DNA from: Variovorax paradoxus NBRC 15149
GTDB lineage: Bacteria; Pseudomonadota; Gammaproteobacteria; Burkholderiales; Burkholderiaceae_C
DNA: 64,000 nucleotides
Direction: 5' to 3'
Assembly: GCF_001591365.1 (NCBI RefSeq)
Contig: NZ_BCUT01000007.1
Location: 248,001-312,000 of the forward strand
Shown: one piece after another, positions 1 to 7,772 of the stretch
How positions within the stretch are numbered: position 1 is the stretch's first letter
How the letters are laid out: the number at the start of each line of letters is the position of its first letter
Position numbers and translations under genes: made by a program
Notes under the pieces: model-generated
The model's input: only the letters and a program-made list of their open reading frames with translations
What the model was told of the DNA's origin: nothing
Databases searched by the model: none

Positions 1-249
1 CTTGTTCTTTGCCGCGATCGCCTTCAGCTCGGCCAGCGCGTCGGCCTCCGTGGCCGGCGCCGGCAGCCGCATCGGCTTGGCGCGGCGGATGGCCGCGGGC
101 ACGATGCCGTCGATGAGCTCGGCGCGCGTTTCCGAACCGATCACCGGCAGCATGCGCGCCTCGTCCGCCGCATCGATGCCGATGTGGCGGGCGAGAAACT
201 CTTCGGCGTTCTCCAGTTGTTGCAAAGAGGGAAGGGCGGGAATCGGCAT
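1..249 (-). CDS. gcvP: Glycine dehydrogenase (P-protein), N-terminal 83 residues, cut by window edge
   Basis: Only the first 83 codons are present. The ATG at 249 starts MPIPALPSLQQL, and the following residues, with HIGID and then MLPVIGSETRAELIDGIVP, match the start of GcvP, the pyridoxal-phosphate enzyme that decarboxylates glycine and loads the aminomethyl group onto the GcvH lipoyl arm. The PLP lysine lies outside the window. It is the third gene of gcvT-gcvH-gcvP, 49 bases after gcvH on the same strand, so it should share the riboswitch-controlled transcript. Identity rests on the N-terminal pattern plus context. Confidence 0.93.
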   Translation of the reverse strand, partial: MPIPALPSLQQLENAEEFLARHIGIDAADEARMLPVIGSETRAELIDGIVPAAIRRAKPMRLPAPATEADALAELKAIAAKNK

Positions 250-298
250 GGCGGTGAAGGCTCGGGATGAGGAAAAGGCGGCTTGCGAACTCGGCGGA

Positions 299-670
299 TC
301 AGGACTCGGCAGCGAACTTGTCGTAGCTGGCGGCGTCGAGCAGCGCGTCGAGCTGCGCGGGTTCGCTGAGCTTGACCTTGAAGAACCAGCCGGCGGCCAG
401 CGGGTCGGTGTTGGCGAGCGAGGGATCGGCGCGCAGGGCTTCGTTCACTTCGGTGATCTCGCCCGACACGGGCATGAACACATCGGCCGCGGCCTTGACC
501 GATTCGACGACACCGGCCACCTCGCCCTGGGCAAAGGTCTTGCCGACTTCGGGCAGGTCGACAAAGACCACGTCGCCGAGCGCGTCCTGCGCATGCACGG
601 TGATGCCGACGGTGGCTGCGCTGCCTTCGGCCGAGACCCATTCGTGGTCCTTGGTGTACTTGATGCTCAT
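299..670 (-). CDS. gcvH: Glycine cleavage system H protein
   Basis: 123 residues, the normal size for GcvH. The protein starts MSIKYTKDHEWV, the family's typical opening, and has the lipoylation motif ESVKAA with the acceptor lysine at residue 59. GcvH carries the lipoyl-bound aminomethyl group between the P, T and L proteins in the cytoplasm. The ATG at 670 follows a GAGG-containing stretch at good spacing. It lies 46 bases downstream of gcvT and 49 upstream of gcvP on the same strand. The L protein is not encoded in the window, as is usual because it is shared with other dehydrogenase complexes. Confidence 0.97.
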   Translation of the reverse strand: MSIKYTKDHEWVSAEGSAATVGITVHAQDALGDVVFVDLPEVGKTFAQGEVAGVVESVKAAADVFMPVSGEITEVNEALRADPSLANTDPLAAGWFFKVKLSEPAQLDALLDAASYDKFAAES

Positions 671-716
671 GGTGGAAAACTCCTCGTGGAAAAAAAGATG
701 ATCGGGGGCGCAGCGC

Positions 717-1895
717 CTAGCCGCGGTAGTAGCGCGTCGGCACGAAAGGCAGCGTCGAGACTTCCATCGGCACCGGCTTGCCGCGCACGATGGCCTGCAC
801 GCGCGTGCCGGGCTCGGAATACGCGGTGGCCACGTAGCCCATGGCGATCGGTCGGTCGGCCGTCGGGCCGAGCAGGCCGCTCGTGATAAAGCCGATGTCC
901 TTGCCTTCGAAGGACTGCAGCACGGTGCCGTCGCGCACCGGAACGCGTTCCAGCGCCACGAGGCCGACGCGCTTGCGCTTGAGCGTGTCGTGGTCGGTGT
1001 GGCCCGCGGCGCCGGCCGTGGCGGCGGCGAGCTGGGCCAGCACCCGGGCCGCGCCCGGAAAGCCGCCTTCGCGCGCGCCGCCGGTGCGGCGCACCTTCTG
1101 GATCGCCCAGTTGAGCGAGGCCTCGACCGGCGTGGTGGTGGCGTCGATGTCGTTGCCGTAGAGGCACAGCCCCGCTTCCAGCCGCAGCGAATTGCGCGCG
1201 CCCAGGCCAATGGGCTCGACCTCGGGCTGGGCCAGCAGCAGGCGGGCCAGCGCCTCGGCGTTCTGGCCAGCCACCGAGATCTCGAAGCCGTCTTCGCCGG
1301 TGTAGCCGCTGCGCGTGGCAAAGGCCGGAATGCCGCCGATCTGCACCGCGCCGCCGGTCATGAACACGAAGCGCTCGATGCCGGGCGACAGCCGCGCCAG
1401 CACCGCGGCCGCCTGCGGCCCCTGCAGCGCGAGCAGCGCGTGGTCGGGCATGGGCTGCACATCGCAGCGTGCGCCGATCTTCTGCTGGATGTGGGCGATG
1501 TCGGCCACCTTGCAGGCGCCGTTGACGATCACGAAGATCGAGCCGTGGCCTTCGTTGAAGAACATCAGGTCGTCGAGGATGCCGCCCTCGTCGTTCAGCA
1601 GCAGGCCGTAGCGCTGCTTGCCGGGCGCAAGGTCGATCACGTCGACCGGCATCAGCGTTTCGAAGGCGGCCGCGGCGTCCGGGCCGACCAGGCGCAGCTG
1701 GCCCATGTGCGAGATGTCGAACAGGCCGGCGGCTGCGCGCGTGTGCCTGTGCTCGGCCATGAGGCCGGCGGGGTACTGCACCGGCATCGAATAGCCCGCA
1801 AAGGGCACCATGCGGGCGCCAAGCTCCACGTGCAGGCCGTACAGCGGGGTCTTCAGGAGTTGTTCGGCGGAAGAGGAATCGGAGGAAGCGGCCAC
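717..1895 (-). CDS. gcvT: Aminomethyltransferase (glycine cleavage T protein)
   Basis: T protein transfers the methylene group of aminomethyl-GcvH to tetrahydrofolate and releases ammonia. The body is typical of the family: LLKTPLYGLHVELGARMVPF near the start, FDISHMGQLRL, and SGYTGEDGFEI further on. The frame stays open upstream to an ATG at 2063, but that stretch is the second aptamer of the glycine riboswitch. I therefore place the start at the GTG at 1895 (VAASSDSSSAEQ), 6 bases after a GGAG Shine-Dalgarno sequence, giving 392 residues. No in-frame ATG exists in this part. It is the first gene of gcvTHP and should be switched on by glycine. Confidence 0.93.
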   Translation of the reverse strand: MAASSDSSSAEQLLKTPLYGLHVELGARMVPFAGYSMPVQYPAGLMAEHRHTRAAAGLFDISHMGQLRLVGPDAAAAFETLMPVDVIDLAPGKQRYGLLLNDEGGILDDLMFFNEGHGSIFVIVNGACKVADIAHIQQKIGARCDVQPMPDHALLALQGPQAAAVLARLSPGIERFVFMTGGAVQIGGIPAFATRSGYTGEDGFEISVAGQNAEALARLLLAQPEVEPIGLGARNSLRLEAGLCLYGNDIDATTTPVEASLNWAIQKVRRTGGAREGGFPGAARVLAQLAAATAGAAGHTDHDTLKRKRVGLVALERVPVRDGTVLQSFEGKDIGFITSGLLGPTADRPIAMGYVATAYSEPGTRVQAIVRGKPVPMEVSTLPFVPTRYYRG

Positions 1896-1929
1896 GGGGC
1901 ACTCCAAAGGGGCAGACGAATTCCATGGC

Positions 1930-2158
1930 GCGAGCCATGGGCCACCCCTGCTGTCCGCTTTACCTGAGAGATTCGCCCCACGATCGGGGTTTGCTCCTTC
2001 GGTGGGCCGGCGCATCGCGTCGATGCAAGCAACAGCCTCTCTCCAGCAAGGAAGCGCCGGCATGCGCCAACGCTGTGTCAGTCCTTTTGCCTGAGCGTTC
2101 GGGAAACCCCTGCGCCTTCGGCGGCCCCGGCTGGCGGGGCTCTCTCCTGACCATGGGA
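1930..2158 (-). promoter_or_regulatory. Tandem glycine riboswitch upstream of gcvT
   Basis: On the minus strand two similar modules follow each other. Module 1 (about 2158-2075) has AGGAGAGAGC, then GCCGAAGGCGCA, then CGCTCAGGCAAAAGGACTGA. Module 2 (about 2070-1935) has CTGGAGAGAGG, then ACCGAAGGAGCAAA, then TCTCTCAGGTAAAGCGGACA. These are the conserved cores of the two glycine-binding aptamers, with a short linker between them. The element ends about 40 bases before the gcvT GTG, so an ON switch acting near the ribosome binding site is plausible. I saw no clear terminator stem with a U-run between aptamer 2 and gcvT. Confidence 0.96.
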
Positions 2159-2186
2159 GTGTAGTGGATCGCGGGCGGCCGGTCTG
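2158..2186 (-). promoter_or_regulatory. Probable promoter of the gcvTHP transcript
   Basis: Minus strand: a -10-like TACACT (2163-2158) lies immediately upstream of riboswitch aptamer 1, with a weak -35-like CAGACC (2186-2181) 17 bases further up. Transcription would start near 2151, just before the first aptamer stem. The -35 match is only 3 of 6, so this is a moderate call. Confidence 0.5.
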
Positions 2187-2190
2187 CGGC

Positions 2191-2799
2191 TCAGTGCACG
2201 GTCTCGGCCGGCGGCAGCAGCCGGTCGATGCGCTCGCGCAGCGATTCGGCCCGCTCGGCGCCGGCGGTTTTCTCGACCTCGGTGAGCATCAGCGCGGCGA
2301 TGGTCAGCATCGCGCCGCGGTCGCGCGCCTCGCGCAGGGCATCGCGCATCTGCAGCGCGAACTTGGGGTCGCGCCGCACGAACATGCGCTCGCAGATGTC
2401 GAACAGGAACATGCGCGTGGTGGCCAGCGAGCGCTTGCCGTCGAAGTTGTCGGCCGAGGCGGCGAGTTGGATCGGGTCGGCCGCGGGTACCGGGGCGGGC
2501 GGCTGGGCCGCGGCCTGCGCCGCCGCGGCAGCCACCGGCTGCGCGTCCTGCAGGTAGCCCTGGCGCATCAGCGCCTGGATCGCCTGCTCGGCTTCGGTGC
2601 GGCTGGCGAACAGCGGGCTGAAATCGGTCAGCGAACGCCGGCCGTCGGCCATCAGCAGCAGGGCGCGCTCGCGCTGGCTCAACGTGCGCTGGCGGCCCTG
2701 GAGTTCGTCGCGTGCCTTGTCGGTCTTGGTGGGAAACATGGCGCCACAGCTTTTGGGGATCGAGGGCTGAAGCATCGTTGCAAGCGGTGACATCTTCAT
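2191..2799 (-). CDS. Conserved hypothetical protein with a possible winged-helix N-terminal part
   Basis: 202 residues from the ATG at 2799; an ATG at 2739 (MFPTKTDKARDEL) is an alternative start, and neither has a strong Shine-Dalgarno sequence. The stretch TLSQRERALLLMADGRRSLT followed by a heptad-like helix and MRQGYLQD resembles the small winged-helix module seen in some bacterial regulators (inference). An Ala/Pro-rich linker at about residues 88-110 joins it to a helical C-terminal half with RMFLFDICERMFVRRDP. There is no signal peptide or membrane segment. It lies upstream of the gcv promoter on the same strand, behind the TRAP operon terminator, so it probably has its own transcript. 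Function unknown. Confidence 0.75.
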   Translation of the reverse strand: MKMSPLATMLQPSIPKSCGAMFPTKTDKARDELQGRQRTLSQRERALLLMADGRRSLTDFSPLFASRTEAEQAIQALMRQGYLQDAQPVAAAAAQAAAQPPAPVPAADPIQLAASADNFDGKRSLATTRMFLFDICERMFVRRDPKFALQMRDALREARDRGAMLTIAALMLTEVEKTAGAERAESLRERIDRLLPPAETVH

Positions 2800-2830
2800 G
2801 AAACGTTTGCCTTACAGAGCCCGGCAGCGC

Positions 2831-2859
2831 AAAAAAAAAGCAGCCTGCGAACAGGCTGC
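2831..2859 (-). terminator. Rho-independent terminator of the TRAP operon
   Basis: On the minus strand an 8-base perfect stem (GCAGCCTG at 2840-2847 pairing with CAGGCTGC at 2852-2859, four-base loop) is followed by nine T residues (2839-2831). It sits 32 bases after the dctM stop, a textbook intrinsic terminator for denD-dctP-dctQ-dctM. Confidence 0.93.
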
Positions 2860-2890
2860 CGTTTCTTCCTTGTTTTTCGCGCCGTTTCAG

Positions 2891-4168
2891 CTACTTGGCA
2901 TACACCAGGTCGCGCAGCGCCAGCGATATCCACGGCACGTAGGTGATCACCAGCAGGCAGGCCAGGATCACGAGCACGAAGGGCACCAGGTACTTCACGA
3001 TCCGGTCCAGCGAGATGCGCGCCACGGTGCAGGCCGCGAACAGGTTCACGCCGAAGGGCGGGGTGATCATGCCCAGGGCGAGGTTCACCACCATGATGAG
3101 CCCGAAGTGCACCGGGTCGATGCCGAAGTGCACCGCCACCGGCGCAAGAATCGGCGCGAGCACGATGATGGCCGCGCTGGTCTCGATGAACATGCCGATG
3201 ATGAACAGCGCCGCGTTCACGCCCAGAAGGAACATCGCGGGCGACTTCAGCACTTCCTGCAGCCAGTGGCCGATGGCGTCGGGCACCCCCGCGCGCGTGA
3301 TCAGGAACGCGAACAGGCCCGCGTTGGCGATGATGAACATGATCACCGCCGACGACAGCACCGACTTGCGCAGGATCACGTACAGGTCCTTGGGCTTGAT
3401 CTCGCGGTAGATCACCACGCCCACCACCAGCGCATAGAACACCGCCACGGCCGAGGCTTCGGTCGGCGTGAAGATGCCGCCGTAGATGCCGCCCAGGATG
3501 ATGACGGGCATCAGCAGCGCCCAGCCGGCCTGCCACAGCGCCTTGCCGAAAGGCATGCGGCCGTCGCCGTCGTTCTTGCCCCAGCCCTTCCACTTGCAGA
3601 AGGCCCAGACGAACAGCATGAGCGCCAGGCTGATGAGAATGCCGGGGCCGAAGCCCGCGATGAACAACTCGCCGATCGACACCTCGGCGCTCACGCCGTA
3701 GAGGATCATCGGGATCGAGGGCGGGATGATCACGCCGAGTTCGGCGCTGGTGGCCTGCAACGCGGCCGCGTAGGCCGTGGGATAGCCGTGCTTGATGAGC
3801 GCCGGAATCAGGATCGCGCCAATGGCGAAGGTGGTGGCCACCGACGAGCCCGACACCGCCGCAAAGATCATGCAGGTGAGCACGCAGGTCATCGGCAGGC
3901 CGCCCTGCACGCCGCCCACGATGCTCTTGGCAAACTCGACCAGCCGCCGCGAGATGCCGCCGGTTTCCATCAGGTTGCCGGCCAGGATGAAGAACGGAAT
4001 GGCCGCCAGCGGAAACTTGTTGATCGAATTGAACATCTCCTTGACGGAGATCAGCATGTTGGCATTGGCCACCTGGATGCCCAGGATCGAGGCGAGCCCG
4101 ATGGACACCGCAACAGAAACCGACAGTGCAAAACACAGCACCATCGTTGCAACCATCACGGGCGTCAT
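2891..4168 (-). CDS. dctM: TRAP transporter large permease, DctM family
   Basis: 425 residues, almost wholly hydrophobic with about 12 membrane spans. Family hallmarks are FPLAAIPFFILAGNLMETGG, AAVSGSSVATTFAIGAILIP and the late NLALGMITPPFGVNLF. This subunit forms the ion-coupled translocation path and works with DctQ and the periplasmic binding protein DctP. Its ATG overlaps the dctQ stop by 4 bases (ATGA), so the two are translationally coupled. It is the last gene of the operon and is followed by a strong terminator. The substrate cannot be read from the permease; the neighbouring DenD-like gene suggests a sugar acid. Confidence 0.95.
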   Translation of the reverse strand: MTPVMVATMVLCFALSVSVAVSIGLASILGIQVANANMLISVKEMFNSINKFPLAAIPFFILAGNLMETGGISRRLVEFAKSIVGGVQGGLPMTCVLTCMIFAAVSGSSVATTFAIGAILIPALIKHGYPTAYAAALQATSAELGVIIPPSIPMILYGVSAEVSIGELFIAGFGPGILISLALMLFVWAFCKWKGWGKNDGDGRMPFGKALWQAGWALLMPVIILGGIYGGIFTPTEASAVAVFYALVVGVVIYREIKPKDLYVILRKSVLSSAVIMFIIANAGLFAFLITRAGVPDAIGHWLQEVLKSPAMFLLGVNAALFIIGMFIETSAAIIVLAPILAPVAVHFGIDPVHFGLIMVVNLALGMITPPFGVNLFAACTVARISLDRIVKYLVPFVLVILACLLVITYVPWISLALRDLVYAK

Positions 4169-4659
4169 TGCGCCGTCTCCAGCTCAAGCCGCTTGGGATC
4201 GAGAAAATTCCCGACGATGCCGAACAGGCAGAAAACGGAGCCGACCGGCAGCGCCAGGTACGACCACATCATCGACAGGCTTTCGAGGCCGGCCATCGAC
4301 TGCACGCGGCCGCGCATCGCGTAGTCCCAGCCCCACCAGAGAATGACCAGCATCAGGATGAGCGCGGCAATGCTCACCACGGCGTCGAGCACGCGCTTGA
4401 CGCGCGGCGGGCTCCAGCGGTAGAGCACGTCCACGCTCACCATGGCACCCTGGCGAAACGCCATCGGAATGCCCAGGAACACCATCCAGATCAGGCTCAC
4501 GCGGATCAGGATCTCGCTCCACTCCGCGGGCTGCTCGAGCACGAAGCGCGTCACGATCTGGAACACGCCCAGGGCCGATGCAATGACCAGCATCAGGCAG
4601 GCGGCAAGCATCGAGGCGCCGGTGGTCCAGCGCTCGATGCCAAGGAATTTTTCTTTCAC
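4165..4659 (-). CDS. dctQ: TRAP transporter small permease, DctQ family
   Basis: 164 residues with about four membrane helices and the usual DctQ features: an N-terminal helix (ASMLAACLMLVIASALGVFQ), VSLIWMVFLGIPMAFRQGAM in the middle and LPVGSVFCLFGIVGNFL near the end. It starts with GTG at 4659, which overlaps the dctP stop as GTGA; its own stop overlaps the dctM ATG. DctQ is the small membrane subunit that pairs with DctM. Order and overlap with dctP and dctM leave little doubt about the assignment. Confidence 0.94.
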   Translation of the reverse strand: MKEKFLGIERWTTGASMLAACLMLVIASALGVFQIVTRFVLEQPAEWSEILIRVSLIWMVFLGIPMAFRQGAMVSVDVLYRWSPPRVKRVLDAVVSIAALILMLVILWWGWDYAMRGRVQSMAGLESLSMMWSYLALPVGSVFCLFGIVGNFLDPKRLELETAQ

Positions 4660-5627
4660 TTGTAGTCGCGGATCTTGTCGAGGTTGGCCTTGCCGAAGTC
4701 CTTCTCGAACTGCGCATTCACCGGTGCGAGCGCGGCCACGAACTTGGCCTTGTCGACGTTCTCGATCACGGTCATGCCCTTGGCGCGCAGGTCGGCCACG
4801 CCCTTGGCGTCGTCCTCGTCCACGCGGGCGCGGTTGGCCTTGGTGCCTTCCTTGGCGGCGTCCAGGAAGGCCTGCTTGTCGGCCGCGCTGAGCTTGTCGA
4901 ACGCGGCCTTGTTCATCAGGAAGATGCAGGGCGAATAGACGTGGCCCGTGAGCGAAAGATGCTTTTGCACCTGGTCGAACTTGGCGGAGATGATCACCGG
5001 CAGCGGGTTCTCCTGGCCGTCGACCGTGCCCTGCTGCAGCGCGGTGAACACTTCGGGGAAGGCCATGGGCGTGGTGATGATGCCGAAGCCCTTGTAGGCG
5101 GCGATGTGCACCGGGTTCTCCATGGTGCGCATCTTCAGGCCCTTGAGGTCCTCGGGCGCCTTCACGTCGCGCTTGCTGTTGGTCATGTGGCGGAAGCCGT
5201 TCTCGGCCCAGGCCAGCGCCTTGAAGCCCTTGGCGTCGAACTTGGTGAGCAGGTCCTGGCCGATCGGGCCGTCGAGCACGGCGCGCGCATGGGCCTTGTC
5301 GCGGAACAGGAAGGGCACGTCGAGGATCTTGGTCTCGGGCACGAAGTTGGGCACCGGGCCGGTCGAGGAGAAAGCCAGCTCCTGCGTGCCCAGCTGCACC
5401 GCCTCGATCGATTCGCGCTCGCCGCCGAGCGAGCCGTTGTAGAAGGTCTGGACCTTGTAGCGGCCGCCCGTGCGCTTTTCGACTTCCTTGGCGAAGGTGT
5501 CGATGGCCACGCCCTGGTGCGAGTTCTGCGCGGTCGAGATGCTGATCTTCATGGTCGTCTGCGCAAAGGCCGCGCAGGCCATGCCCATGCCCAGAACCAG
5601 GCCGGCGGCCAGTCGGGTCAATTTCAT
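4656..5627 (-). CDS. dctP: TRAP transporter substrate-binding protein, DctP family
   Basis: Start chosen at the ATG at 5627 (MKLTRLAAGLVLGMGMACAA, a clean Sec signal peptide with cleavage near AFA-QT) because AGGAGA lies just upstream; a longer frame to 5663 lacks these features. The mature protein has the family pattern: KISISTAQNSHQGVAIDTFA, ERESIEAVQLGTQELAFSST, FRDKAHARAVLDGPIG and the signature region LKGLKMRTMENPVHIAAYKG with the arginine that binds substrate carboxylate in this family. It delivers substrate to DctQM in the periplasm. 323 residues. It is the second gene of denD-dctP-dctQ-dctM. Confidence 0.95.
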   Translation of the reverse strand: MKLTRLAAGLVLGMGMACAAFAQTTMKISISTAQNSHQGVAIDTFAKEVEKRTGGRYKVQTFYNGSLGGERESIEAVQLGTQELAFSSTGPVPNFVPETKILDVPFLFRDKAHARAVLDGPIGQDLLTKFDAKGFKALAWAENGFRHMTNSKRDVKAPEDLKGLKMRTMENPVHIAAYKGFGIITTPMAFPEVFTALQQGTVDGQENPLPVIISAKFDQVQKHLSLTGHVYSPCIFLMNKAAFDKLSAADKQAFLDAAKEGTKANRARVDEDDAKGVADLRAKGMTVIENVDKAKFVAALAPVNAQFEKDFGKANLDKIRDYK

Positions 5628-5690
5628 TCTTCTGTCTCCTGAGATGGAAAGGGGGTGTCGCAAAGCGTCGGCTCTGCGCGCAACCGATGA

Positions 5691-6707
5691 CTATGCCGCA
5701 ATAACCAGTTTGACCGCGTCGGGATTTTCACGGACGTAGTCGCGGATCACCGCCTCGAAGCTGGCGTCGGCCGTGAGCCCGAGCTTGCCGGCGCGAACGG
5801 TCTCGATGCGCCCGGGCCAGGTCTTCACGATGCGCTGGATGGCCGGATCGGGCGTGCGGTCGAGCAGGGCGGTGGCGGCCTTGCCGGCCACGCGCTCGAG
5901 GGCTGCGGCCATGTCGCCCACAGTGGTGGAAAGCGAGGGCAGGTTGAGCGCGGTGCGCGGGCCCCATTCGCCGTCGCTGGCCTCGGCGGCGCGAAGGATG
6001 CCTTCGACCGTGCGCGCCGGCGACGCAATCGCCACCGGCGTCCCGTCGGGCACCGGGCAGGCCGCGCGGATGCCCGCGAGCGGCTCGCGGATCATGCCGC
6101 TGAAAAAGCCCGAGGCCGCACCGTTGGGCTTGCCGGGGCGCACGCTCACCGTCATGAGCCGCACGCTGCGCCCGCGGATGAAGCCCTTGCGCGTGTAGTC
6201 GGCCACCAGCTGCTCGCCGATGAATTTCTGGATGCCGTAGCTGGTCTGCGGCGTCGGCAGCGTGTGGTCCTCGATCACCGGCGGCAGCGGCTGCTCGGGC
6301 GAATCGCCGAACACCGCGAGCGAGCTGGCAAACACCAAGAGCGGCCGGGTGCCCACGGCGCGCGCCTTTTCGAGCAGCGCATGGGTGGCGGCGAAGTTGC
6401 TGCGCATGCCCAGGTCGAAATCGGCCTCGCATTCGCCGCTGACCGCGGCGGCCAGGTGAAAGATGGCGTCGGCCCCGGTCCAGAGCGAGGCGTCGGGCGA
6501 GGCCAGCTGCTCGTTCAGGTCGCCGAGTGCGGTGCCGATGCGCGGGTCGGCCGCGAGGTCGGCCGGCGGCGCGGCGCGGTCGACCAGCGTGATGCGGGAA
6601 ATGGCGCGTGCCGGCGCACCGGCCAGCGAAAGCTCGCCCTGCCTGAGCAGGGTGCGGGCAAGGCGTGCGCCCAGGAAGCCGGCGCCGCCCGTGATGACGA
6701 TCTGCAT
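5691..6707 (-). CDS. NAD-dependent epimerase/dehydratase, DenD-like (D-erythronate dehydrogenase family)
   Basis: 338 residues from the ATG at 6707 (GGAGAC upstream). Extended short-chain dehydrogenase: GGAGFLG nucleotide-binding loop at residues 7-13, FHLAAAVSGECEADFD at about 83-98, and the catalytic pair Y157 and K161 in TSYGIQKF. SVRPGKPNGAASGFFSGMIR and the substrate-side stretch match the D-erythronate dehydrogenase (DenD) group, which oxidises a four-carbon sugar acid at C2 in the tetronate pathways. The other DenD-pathway genes (kinase, isomerase, decarboxylase) are not in the window, so the exact substrate is open. It is the first gene of the TRAP operon, divergent from a LysR gene 68 bases away. 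Confidence 0.82.
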   Translation of the reverse strand: MQIVITGGAGFLGARLARTLLRQGELSLAGAPARAISRITLVDRAAPPADLAADPRIGTALGDLNEQLASPDASLWTGADAIFHLAAAVSGECEADFDLGMRSNFAATHALLEKARAVGTRPLLVFASSLAVFGDSPEQPLPPVIEDHTLPTPQTSYGIQKFIGEQLVADYTRKGFIRGRSVRLMTVSVRPGKPNGAASGFFSGMIREPLAGIRAACPVPDGTPVAIASPARTVEGILRAAEASDGEWGPRTALNLPSLSTTVGDMAAALERVAGKAATALLDRTPDPAIQRIVKTWPGRIETVRAGKLGLTADASFEAVIRDYVRENPDAVKLVIAA

Positions 6708-6775
6708 GGTGGTGTTGTCTCCTTCGCCAACGAGCATAGCGCAGCGGAATGCGCGGCTCAGGCGACACTCGCGCC

Positions 6776-7681
6776 ATGAACTTGCGATTCGTCGAAGCCT
6801 TCCACTGGGCCGTGGCGCTCAAGAGCGTCACCCGTGCGGCCGAGAAGCTGCACCTCACGCAGTCGGCGCTGTCCAGCCGCATTGCCGCGCTCGAACGCGA
6901 ACTGGGCGTGCTGCTGCTCGACCGGCGCGACAAGCAGTTCCGCCTCACGGTGGCAGGGCAGCGCTTCCATGCCTTCGCGCAGAAGCTGCTCGAGATGCAG
7001 ATGCACATCAAGGCCGAGATGGGCTCGGGCGCGGTGCGCGAGGCGGTGCTGCGCGTGGGCGCCATCGAGTCGGTGGTGCACAGCTGGCTCACCGGCTGGC
7101 TCAAGCACATGCAGGCCACGCATCCGGACTTCGAACTGGAGCTCACCGTCGAAACCACGCCGGTGCTGGTCGACCAACTGCAGCGCGGCAAGCAGGACCT
7201 GGTGTTTGCCGCGCTGCCGGCCACCGGCGACGGCGTACGCACCCGCGCCGTGCCGCCGATGCCGATGTGCTTCGTCGGCCACCGCGAGCTGCACCTGAAG
7301 CGGCGCTACCGCCTGCCGGACCTGCTCTCGCTCGACCTCCTGACCTTCCAGCGCGGCTCGCAGCCGCACGTGGCGCTGCTCGAGCTGTTCCGCGAGGCCG
7401 GTAGCCCGCCGCCGCGCGTGCATGCGATCTCGTCGATCTCGGCGATGGCGCAGCTGGTGGAGGCGGGCTTCGGCGTGGCCGGGCTGCCGCGCGCGGTGGT
7501 CGAGCCGCTGGCGCGGCGCCTGCCGCTGCGCGTGCTGCCTTGCGACGTGACGCTGGAGCCGCTGCCCATCTATGCGAGCTACCGCGACGACCCCTCGTCG
7601 CCGCTGCCCGAGGCCGCGCTCGGCTCCGCCGTGGTGCACGCTTCGCACCGCATGGGTTCATCGAAAAAATCGATGGGTTGA
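6776..7681 (+). CDS. LysR-family transcriptional regulator
   Basis: 301 residues starting at the ATG at 6776 (MNLRFVEAFHWAVALKSVTR). The winged helix-turn-helix is plain at residues 1-60 (AAEKLHLTQSALSSRIAALE), followed by a linker helix and a LysR substrate-binding domain. Shine-Dalgarno sequence is weak. It diverges from the denD-dctPQM operon across 68 bases and is followed 91 bases later by the DUF1445/MFS/oplAH genes in its own direction, so it could control either or both. No effector can be deduced. Confidence 0.93.
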   Translation: MNLRFVEAFHWAVALKSVTRAAEKLHLTQSALSSRIAALERELGVLLLDRRDKQFRLTVAGQRFHAFAQKLLEMQMHIKAEMGSGAVREAVLRVGAIESVVHSWLTGWLKHMQATHPDFELELTVETTPVLVDQLQRGKQDLVFAALPATGDGVRTRAVPPMPMCFVGHRELHLKRRYRLPDLLSLDLLTFQRGSQPHVALLELFREAGSPPPRVHAISSISAMAQLVEAGFGVAGLPRAVVEPLARRLPLRVLPCDVTLEPLPIYASYRDDPSSPLPEAALGSAVVHASHRMGSSKKSMG

Positions 7682-7772
7682 GAAAGAAAATTTGCGTTGG
7701 CGTTCGTGAGCGCGGATTCCCACAATCCGGCGCATCACACCACAGCGATGCCTCGGGCATCGGAAACGCCAA

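Noticed and set aside
1896..2063. N-terminal 56-residue extension of GcvT
   Set aside because: The stretch is riboswitch aptamer 2; the extra residues do not look like GcvT, and a GTG with GGAG lies at the expected start.
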